Positions 1-6,100 of a stretch of DNA of 9,353 bases are shown here, one piece after another. Position 1 is the first letter of the stretch, and each line of letters starts with the position of its first letter. The notes beneath the pieces are model-generated. The model worked only from the letters and a program-made list of their open reading frames with translations, did not search any database and was not told the origin of the DNA. This DNA is from Clostridia bacterium (GTDB taxonomy: Bacteria; Bacillota; Clostridia; Christensenellales; Borkfalkiaceae), in contig JAGCMG010000101.1 of assembly GCA_017646555.1 (NCBI GenBank), positions 1 to 9,353 of the forward strand, in the 5' to 3' direction. The position numbers were made by a program, and so were the translations under genes.

Positions 1-4
1 CCGC

Positions 5-38
5 AAAAAAAGAACACCGTGATTGGTGTTCTTTTTTT
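5..38. terminator. Bidirectional intrinsic terminator
   Basis: An 8-bp perfect stem (AGAACACC at 11-18 with GGTGTTCT at 25-32) encloses the loop GTGATT. It is flanked by an A-run on the left and a T-run on the right, so it can stop transcription from either side. It ends the minus-strand small gene whose stop codon is at 53-55, and could also end a plus-strand gene lying left of the window. Confidence 0.9.
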
Positions 39-52
39 ACTATTTTTAATCC

Positions 53-358
53 CTAATCAAATATTGAAAAGTCGTTTAGGTTGCTTTTGATTTCGCTAAA
101 ATTTATTTTTTTAACGCTTTTAGATTTCTCCAATTTATAACAAAAAATCGGGACGTAACCTATCGTGCCGTCAAAAGACATAGAAATTATAAAATGCGTT
201 GTTTTTTCATTGAATTTTATAGGTTTGCCGTTTTGCCACTTGCACCCCAAAGCCTTTGCCCATTTTAAGAAGTTTTTGCCGTCGGCAAGTTCAACTTGAA
301 AGCAAATTGATTCTTCATTTTGTAATACTTGTTGATAATTTTTGTTTTCTTTTTCCAT
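53..358 (-). CDS. Small protein of unknown function under S-box riboswitch control
   Basis: This 101-aa soluble protein has no signal peptide or membrane segment, and I do not recognise a named family. The centre (residues 29-46, with LKWAKALGCKW then NGKPI) resembles small phage- or plasmid-type proteins with a W-A-K-x-x-G-x-x-W core; this is only an impression from pattern. The second half is a short hydrophobic stretch (HFIISMSFDGTIGYVPIF) followed by a Lys/Ser-rich segment and an acidic end. The start is fixed by AGAGG (minus strand, 366-370) 7 nt upstream of the ATG. It is transcribed alone from a promoter at 547-575 through a SAM-I riboswitch and stops at the hairpin at 5-38. The riboswitch suggests a link to methionine, cysteine or SAM metabolism, but nothing in the protein shows an enzyme of that pathway. 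Coding is supported by the ribosome site and dedicated leader, not by homology. Confidence 0.72.
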   Translation of the reverse strand: MEKENKNYQQVLQNEESICFQVELADGKNFLKWAKALGCKWQNGKPIKFNEKTTHFIISMSFDGTIGYVPIFCYKLEKSKSVKKINFSEIKSNLNDFSIFD

Positions 359-365
359 AAACTTA

Positions 366-398
366 CCTCTTTACTTTTTTATTTTTTAGCATAAAGAG
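366..398 (-). promoter_or_regulatory. Possible ribosome-site sequestering hairpin
   Basis: Reading the minus strand, TCTCTTTA (391-398 on plus) can pair with TAAAGAGG (366-373), which contains the AGAGG ribosome site of the small gene. The same CTCTTTATG segment (390-398) is also a perfect 9-bp complement of CATAAAGAG (522-530) in the 5' end of the S-box aptamer. The two pairings exclude each other. A folded, SAM-bound aptamer would leave CTCTTTATG free to mask the ribosome site. This is inferred from base pairing only. Confidence 0.45.
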
Positions 399-404
399 AG
401 TATG

Positions 405-431
405 AAAAAAGACCCATCGTACCGATGAGCC
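405..431 (-). terminator. Riboswitch-controlled intrinsic terminator
   Basis: On the minus strand GGCTCATCG (423-431) pairs over 9 bp (some G-U) with CGATGGGTC (411-419) around a GTA loop, followed directly by six U (405-410). It lies between the S-box aptamer and the small gene. The left arm can instead pair with CTGATGGG (449-456) to give an antiterminator, so this is most likely the transcriptional expression platform. Confidence 0.8.
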
Positions 432-534
432 GTCACCTAAAAAAACATCCCATCAGTCAGCCTTTAGCACCTTACTAAAAAGCAGGTTGCTGTGCGGTCA
501 AAGGGGCTGTCCCTCACGCACTCTTTATGGTAAC
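432..534 (-). ncRNA. SAM-I (S-box) riboswitch aptamer
   Basis: The minus strand carries the S-box core in order: AAAGAG (J1/2), P2a GTGCG/CGCAC (517-521 with 492-496), the AGGGA kink-turn side, GCCCC, a TGA on the opposite side, then GCAACC (485-490) and GGTGC (467-471) forming P3. The diagnostic pseudoknot is present: the P2 loop CAGCC (505-509) complements GGCTG (458-462) just after GGTGCTAA, at the place where typical members have CTGG/CCAG. P1 can form as GTTACC (529-534) with GGTGAC (432-437). A conventional P4 is not obvious, since that segment doubles as the antiterminator arm CTGATGGG. Known S-boxes bind S-adenosylmethionine and usually switch expression off. Here the output gene is a lone small protein. 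Confidence 0.87.
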
Positions 535-546
535 ATTGTTATAATT

Positions 547-575
547 ATTTTAAAAAAAATTTTTAATTTTGTCAA
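547..575 (-). promoter_or_regulatory. SigA-type promoter of the riboswitch transcript
   Basis: Minus-strand TTGACA (570-575) is a perfect -35 box, separated by 17 bp from TAAAAT (547-552) as the -10 box. The expected transcription start, near 540, falls only a few bases before the first aptamer helix at 534, as usual for a riboswitch leader. Confidence 0.75.
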
Positions 576-645
576 ATTTTTAGCAATATAAAGTAAAGTT
601 TTTATAAATTCTTTAACAAATATTATCGTAGCGCAAATAAATCTA

Positions 646-674
646 TTGAAAAAGACATAAATTTATGTTATAAT
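646..674 (+). promoter_or_regulatory. SigA-type promoter of the DUF1538/P-II operon
   Basis: TTGAAA (646-651), a 17-bp spacer, and TATAAT (669-674) preceded by TATGT (an extended -10). The predicted 5' leader is about 43 nt and shows no riboswitch-like fold. The rest of the gene-free stretch 359-724 is filled by the divergent S-box leader and its promoter, plus plain AT-rich DNA at 576-645 in which I see nothing. Confidence 0.8.
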
Positions 675-724
675 TCTTTAAATTATAAGTTTTTTGAAAA
701 TACTATTCGTTTTTAGGCTAAAAT

Positions 725-2242
725 ATGAAAAAATTATTGTTAGAAAAAATTAAAGAGGCACTTTTTTCCGTGCTACCAATAACTTTAATCGTTATTGCGC
801 TAAATTTTACACCACTACTTGACTTATCTTTACCTGAAGTCTTGATTTTTTCTATTTCGGCAATATTTTTAATTTTAGGCATAGGATTTTTTACTTTAGG
901 CGCTGACTTTGCTATGACACCTATGGGCGAATACGTAGGCTCTGGGCTTACTAAATCAAAAAATCTTAAATTACTTCTTATCGTTTGCTTTTTATTGGGC
1001 GTTTTAATCACCGTTGCAGAACCCGATTTAACGGTTTTAGCAAATCAAGTCGGCAGTAAACTTATTATAATTTTCGTTGGGCTTGGTGTCGGTGTATTTT
1101 TGATTTTATCTATACTAAAAATCATTTTTAAGAAAGATTTATCAAGCATTTTAGTATATTTTTACATGTTTTTATTTGCTTTGGCTCTAATCATTATTTC
1201 GGTTAATCCAAGCAAAACTAATCTTTTACCGTTATCTTTTGATTCTGGTGGGGTAACGACCGGACCTATAACCGTCCCGTTTATTATGGCGTTAGGCGTG
1301 GGTGTCGCATCTACTATTGGTGGCAAAAACGCTGGTGAAAACAGTTTCGGTTTGGTTGCTATGTGTTCAATTGGGCCTATACTTGCCGTACTTCTTTTAA
1401 GCATTATTAACGGCGGGGGAATTTCTTCGCCAAATATCAGTGATTATTACTTTTCAAGCGATATTTTATCGGCTATCGGCAAGACCTTACTTATCACCAC
1501 TAAAGACGTTAGTATTGCGTTAGGTTTATTAGTGGCGTTCTTTTTGATAATCAATTTTATTTTCTTAAAATTACCTAAGAAAAAACTTATTCAAATAGCA
1601 ATCGGCACGTTTTTTACCTATATAGGTTTAATAGTATTCTTAACAGCCGTTCACGTTGGCTTTATGCCTGTTGGTTTTAAAATGGGTACGGAACTTGCTA
1701 ACTTTTCCCCTATTGCCGTTACTATTATAGCGTTCGTTTTAGGACTCGTTGTCGTTTTAGCCGAACCTGCCGTTCACGTTCTTAATAAGCAAGTTGAAGA
1801 AATTACTAACGGCACCGTTTCTAAAAAATCAATGATGATTGCTTTAAGTGTTGGCGTTGGTTTATCGATTTGCTTATCTATTATTAGAATTATCTTTGGC
1901 TTTTCGATAATGTACTACATCGTACCTGGGTATTTGATATCTTTAGGCTTATCATTCTTCGTTCCTAAAATTTACACTGCTATTGCGTTTGACTCGGGCG
2001 GAGTTGCATCAGGACCATTGACTTCGACCTTTATTTTGCCGTTTGCTATTGGCGCATGCGTTGCAACAGGTGGAAATATTTTATCTGATGCTTTCGGCAT
2101 CGTAGCAATGGTTGCCATGACCCCTTTAATAACTATTCAAACTTTAGGCTTTACTGCTATTTCTAAAAAAATCGTCAGCGAAAAACTTGCTATGAAACGC
2201 ATTTTAGATGATGACGACGACCAAATTATTCGCTTTTTATAG
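725..2242 (+). CDS. DUF1538 family integral membrane protein (putative transporter)
   Basis: A 505-aa, very hydrophobic protein with roughly a dozen membrane segments, matching full-length two-repeat DUF1538 proteins. It is an internal tandem duplication. AEPDLTVLANQV (98-109) recurs as AEPAVHVLNKQV (346-357), and FDSGGVTTGPIT (172-183) recurs as FDSGGVASGPLT (422-433), so the repeat offset is about 250 residues. The conserved AEP and FDSGG-x-x-x-GP motifs sit at or inside membrane segments and are the best candidates for a substrate or ion path. The biochemical function of the family is unknown to me; a transporter or channel role is inferred. The gene heads an operon with two P-II-like genes, 8 nt before the next start, which suggests those proteins control it. 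The ribosome site is weak (AGG at 715-717). The C-terminus ends in an acidic run (DDDDD) followed by QIIRFL, a possible cytosolic contact point. Confidence 0.92.
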   Translation: MKKLLLEKIKEALFSVLPITLIVIALNFTPLLDLSLPEVLIFSISAIFLILGIGFFTLGADFAMTPMGEYVGSGLTKSKNLKLLLIVCFLLGVLITVAEPDLTVLANQVGSKLIIIFVGLGVGVFLILSILKIIFKKDLSSILVYFYMFLFALALIIISVNPSKTNLLPLSFDSGGVTTGPITVPFIMALGVGVASTIGGKNAGENSFGLVAMCSIGPILAVLLLSIINGGGISSPNISDYYFSSDILSAIGKTLLITTKDVSIALGLLVAFFLIINFIFLKLPKKKLIQIAIGTFFTYIGLIVFLTAVHVGFMPVGFKMGTELANFSPIAVTIIAFVLGLVVVLAEPAVHVLNKQVEEITNGTVSKKSMMIALSVGVGLSICLSIIRIIFGFSIMYYIVPGYLISLGLSFFVPKIYTAIAFDSGGVASGPLTSTFILPFAIGACVATGGNILSDAFGIVAMVAMTPLITIQTLGFTAISKKIVSEKLAMKRILDDDDDQIIRFL

Positions 2243-2250
2243 GAGGATTT

Positions 2251-2676
2251 ATGCAAGAAAATAAAGCGACGACCACTCGCAAAAAAACAACTAAATCACC
2301 TAATAAAAAGCAAGTTTCAAGCGTTAAAAAATTAAAAATTTTAATAACGATTGTAAACAGAAGCAAAGCTATTTATTACGAGGATTTGTTAGAACAATTT
2401 GACGTTAACGTTCAAATGATTTTATACGGAAAAGGCACGGCAAACTCGCAACTCATTGATTTACTTGGATTAGTTGAATCCGATAAAGCAGTTATAATTT
2501 CTTGTATAAAAGAAGATAAAGTAAAAGATGCGTTAGAAACGCTTAACGAAAAGTTTAACAAAGTTAAACACGGTAAAGGTATAGCTTTCACTGTTCCTTT
2601 AGATAGCATTATAGGTGTATCGTCTTATCAATTATTGAGCAACGACAGGACCGTAAAAGAAGGAGAAATGAAATAA
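2251..2676 (+). CDS. P-II-like regulatory protein, first copy, with basic N-terminal extension
   Basis: A 141-aa cytosolic protein. Residues 1-26 are a Lys/Thr-rich, probably disordered extension. Residues 27-125 have the ferredoxin-like P-II layout: strand KILITIV, helix, strand VQMILYGKG, a T-loop-like segment (about 58-77), strand AVIISCI, helix KVKDALETLNEKF, and a B-loop-like GKGIAFTVPLDSIIGV (108-123). Classical P-II proteins are trimers that read ATP/ADP and 2-oxoglutarate and bind transporters or enzymes through the T-loop. I see no tyrosine at the place uridylylated in GlnB (only Y59 at the loop entry), so GlnD-type control is unlikely. A strong AGGAGG (2242-2247) precedes the ATG. 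Its position right after the DUF1538 gene suggests it regulates that membrane protein. It is clearly diverged from the second copy, which may point to a heteromeric or two-input sensor. Confidence 0.88.
   Translation: MQENKATTTRKKTTKSPNKKQVSSVKKLKILITIVNRSKAIYYEDLLEQFDVNVQMILYGKGTANSQLIDLLGLVESDKAVIISCIKEDKVKDALETLNEKFNKVKHGKGIAFTVPLDSIIGVSSYQLLSNDRTVKEGEMK
2660..2665 (+). promoter_or_regulatory. Ribosome binding site of the second P-II gene
   Basis: AAGGAG lies inside the 3' end of the preceding coding region, 10 nt before the ATG at 2676. The stop and start overlap by one base (TAATG), which fits translational coupling of the two P-II-like proteins. Confidence 0.75.
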
Positions 2677-2987
2677 TGAAAAGCGGTTATAAATGTATTT
2701 TAGCAATTGTGAATAAAGGATTTTCCGAAGAAGCGATGGAAGCAGCGAAATCTTGTGGCGCAAAAGGTGGTACTATTTTGAGTGCAAGAGGAACTATTTC
2801 CAAAGATGCTGAAAAGTTTTTTAATATCACTATTCAACCAGAAAAAGAAATGGTTATGATATTAGCAAAAGAAAACGAAATCGACGGTATTTTAAAAGGA
2901 TTGTATAAAGCAATCGGTACTTCAACTAGTGCGCAAGGTATTGCGTTTGCACTTCCAGTTGATGAAACGGTTGGGCTTGATAAATAA
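2676..2987 (+). CDS. P-II family nitrogen-regulator-like protein, second copy
   Basis: A 103-aa compact P-II-like protein without extensions. It reads as strand YKCILAIVNKG (5-15), helix SEEAMEAAKSCGAKGG, a short T-loop-type segment GTILSARGT (32-40), KFFNITIQPEKEMVMIL (47-63), a helix, and the C-terminal QGIAFALPVDETVGL (87-101). The ARGT, ITIQPEKE and GIAF-LPVD motifs are typical of the P-II-family proteins encoded beside DUF1538 genes in Firmicutes. The T-loop has no tyrosine, so uridylylation is not expected. It starts in a TAATG overlap with the first copy, is the last gene of the operon, and is followed by a strong terminator at 3016-3057. The ligand is unknown. An adenine nucleotide is likely from family behaviour; 2-oxoglutarate binding cannot be judged from the sequence. 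Confidence 0.92.
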   Translation: MKSGYKCILAIVNKGFSEEAMEAAKSCGAKGGTILSARGTISKDAEKFFNITIQPEKEMVMILAKENEIDGILKGLYKAIGTSTSAQGIAFALPVDETVGLDK

Positions 2988-3015
2988 TCCCCCCTTATTT
3001 TTAATAAAAAATCAG

Positions 3016-3057
3016 CCACACGAGTTTAACTAAAATCGTTAAATTCGTGTGGTTTTT
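3016..3057 (+). terminator. Intrinsic terminator of the DUF1538/P-II operon
   Basis: A 15-bp stem with one G-U pair: CCACACGAGTTTAAC (3016-3030) with GTTAAATTCGTGTGG (3038-3052), a 7-nt loop, then TTTTTCTTTTT. It starts 28 nt after the stop of the last operon gene. Confidence 0.92.
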
Positions 3058-3095
3058 CTTTTTAGACTCACACAATATTTAACTGTTAAAATTAT

Positions 3096-3124
3096 TTGCT
3101 TTTATTTATATTATATGTTATAAT
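3096..3124 (+). promoter_or_regulatory. Promoter of the large secreted CHAP/phosphodiesterase gene
   Basis: TTGCTT (3096-3101), 17 bp, TATAAT (3119-3124) with TATGT directly upstream (extended -10). It has the same -35, spacing and extension as the promoter of the GH25 gene at 7597-7625, which suggests the two surface proteins are expressed in a similar way. Confidence 0.8.
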
Positions 3125-3150
3125 ATAATCGCTAAATTTTGTTTAAATGA

Positions 3151-3156
3151 AAGGAG
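3151..3156 (+). promoter_or_regulatory. Ribosome binding site that decides the start of the large gene
   Basis: AAGGAG lies 11 nt before the ATG at 3168. An in-frame ATG at 3147 lies upstream of this site, has no ribosome site of its own, and would place seven acidic/polar residues before a normal signal peptide. The start at 3168 is therefore preferred. Confidence 0.75.
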
Positions 3157-3167
3157 AATTGGAGTTT

Positions 3168-6100
3168 ATGAGAAAAACTAAAAACAGACTTGTAACCCTA
3201 ATTAGTATTCTTTGCATTTTCGCGATGCTTTTCAGCATGAGCGTACCTACTACGTTTGCATCAGAATACAGAACGGGTTCAAGTGGCGTTTCATCTTCTT
3301 ACAGAAATGGGCGTTACTATCAAAACTTACAAAACGTTGAATTATCTGGGGACGACGCTACTGACGTTGTAGCAGTTGCTCTTTCTCAACTTGGCTATCA
3401 AGAAGGTACTTCATCTAGTCAATTAGACGGGGACTCTGGTAGCGGTAGTGGTAACTATACGGAATTCAACTTAAACACCGGCTTATCACAAGGTGAAGCA
3501 TGGTGTGCATCGTTCTGTTCATGGGCGTTGTATCAATCAGGCGTTAGCCCACACAACGATTCAAGTTCTTGGACGAGATATCACTCTGGTGACTACAAGT
3601 ACATATGGTGTGACCCAGGTTGTAATAACTGGGCAAACCAACTTAAAGGCGCTGGGCTTTACGGCACGCGTGAATCGGGATATAAACCAAATACTGGCGA
3701 TTTGATATTTTTTAACAATAACGGAATAAATCACATCGGTATCGTTGTTTGGTGCGACGGTAGCACAGTTTATACTGTTGAAGGTAATACAAGCAGTGCT
3801 GAAGGCTTAAACGGCGAAGGTGGTGGCGTTTACTATAAAAGTTACTCTTTGACAAGCACTTATATTAACGGTTACGGTAAACTTTCACAAAAATACGAAA
3901 GCGCTAACGTTCCTAAAGTAGACTACTCGGGTAGCGCTATGACTCCTGGTTGGTACATAGTTAGAACTGGTAAAACCTTATCAGGTAGTGGTGTTTCAGT
4001 TCCAGCTCACCATATGTTTAAGGTAACCTCTATTTCAGGCTCAACTGCAACCGTTGAGTACAACGGCAGTACTGGCACGGCTACACTTTCTCAAAGCACT
4101 GCTCTTCAAGTAACTGCAAGTGGGGAAAGCGCATCAGCCCTTTCTGGTTATAAATTTGGTCTTACCAACAAAGGTGTTACCGTTAATACAGACGGTTCTT
4201 GGTCAGTTGAAATGTATTTAGAAGGTGCTGATAACAATTTTGATTACGATGCTTGGTATGGTATTTATGACCTTGGCGTTACCCCTACAAGTTCAGCAGA
4301 TTCGCAAGGTGCTTGGGGTTATTTAGTACACGGTGACGACGGTGTACGCGATACCGGTCTTAGTTCGGGTTCCAATCTTCCGACTAAACGCTTTAAGTTC
4401 ACCTTTACTTCTAACGACCTTGACACTCCTGCATCAGGCAAGAAAAACCCTACCTTAGGTGGAACTTATAACGTTCACGTTTTCTTTGCTGACCACGGTG
4501 CTAAAGCATATTCAATTGCGCGTTCTATTCCTATTACAATCCCTGCTAAACCTACTGTTTCTGCAAGTTACGACCACGTAATAATTATCGGGGTTGACGG
4601 CGCAGGTACGTATTTTAACAATGCTGACACTCCTAATATGGATAGAATTTTTAGCAACCAAAATACCGCTATTTCTCATACCGTTCGCACTGAAGACCCA
4701 TCTATAAGTGCTCAAAATTGGACGTCTATGTTACACGGTGTTGCTGATGAATATCATAACATTACTAACGATTACGCGTCATCTAACCCTTATCCATTAA
4801 ATTCTGACTATCCAAGCGTGTTTAAAGTTGTTCGCGATAACTATTCAAACGCTAAACTTGGCGCGTTTACACATTGGGCACCTATCAGCACTGGTATAAT
4901 TGAAGAAGGTATTAACGTTAACAAAGTTTACGGTTTAAGTGACGAAAATATTTCTCAAAAAGTATGTGAATACGTTAACGCAAACGACCCGAAATTTGTT
5001 TTCGTTCAATTCGACGAAGCAGATAGTACTGGCCACTCTTATGGTTTTAATACTCCTTCTCAACACGAAGTAATTACAAGAATTGACGGTTATATTGGTC
5101 AAATTTACGATACTTATGCACAAAAAGGTCTTTTAGATAGAACTTTATTTATTGTAACTTCCGACCACGGTGGTACTATAAATGGTACCCACGGTGGCAC
5201 TTCATACGATGAAACGCACGTTTCTTTCTATGCAACGGGTTCAACCGTTCAATCTGGCACTATCGGCGATATGATGGTACGCGATACGGCAGCAATCGTA
5301 TTACACGCACTTGGTTGCCCTGCTCCTAATACTTACTCGGCTCGTGTTCCTAATAATTTATTTGCTAACGTTACTCGTTCTACCGAATATTCTTTCGGTC
5401 TTACCTCTAAAGGCGTAACAGTAAACGGTAGTTCTTATGAAATTGAAATGTATATCGAAGGCGCTGATAACCGTTTTGGTCACGACGCTTGGTTCGGTAT
5501 TTACGACGGTAACGTAACTGCTGAAGAACTTTTTGCTAAAGGTAGTGCTCTTTCACAAGGTGCTTGGAACTACGTTGTTCAAAGCACTGCATCAAAACAA
5601 ACCCCTGGTTTAAGCCCAGGCACAAGATTAGGCGCTGAAAGAAGAACTTTCACATTTAAATCTTCCGACTTATATAGCGCAACAACTTCAAGCAATCCTA
5701 CCGTTGGTGGCACTTATACGATATTCCTTTTCTATACCGACGGTCACGACGGTAACGGCTACGTAGTTGCTGATAGCATTTGCGTAACTATAAAAGCAAA
5801 CAATACTAATAGCGTTAACTTTGGTCTTACTGAAAACGGCGTAACCGTTAGACCTGACGGCTCGTTCTCGTTAGAAATGTACCTTGAAGGCGCTGGTAGC
5901 GACTTTAAGTTCGATACTTGGGTCGGTATGTACGACGCTGACGTTACCGAGGCTGAACTTAAAGCAGAAGGTGGTAACATTTCTCAAGGCGCTTGGGGTT
6001 ATATTAAAAACCAAAACGATACTTCAAACCTTAACTCTGGCACAAGATACGTTTTCAGTTTAGACTCAAACAACTTTGATACAAACAAAGAAAACCGTCC

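Noticed and set aside
405..534. T-box or cobalamin riboswitch instead of S-box
   Set aside because: No T-box sequence or specifier stem and no B12 box; the order AGGGA, GCAACC, GGTGCTAA and the pseudoknot fit only SAM-I.
718..1404. Minus-strand open frames antisense to the DUF1538 gene
   Set aside because: They mirror the codon pattern of a clear membrane protein, have no ribosome site and no family resemblance.
3147..3167. Upstream in-frame ATG as the start of the large gene
   Set aside because: No ribosome site precedes it, and the AAGGAG at 3151-3156 lies downstream of it and serves the ATG at 3168, which begins a normal signal peptide.
4512..5123. Minus-strand open frames inside the phosphodiesterase coding region
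   Set aside because: Shadows of the plus-strand gene, which has intact catalytic motifs through the same stretch.
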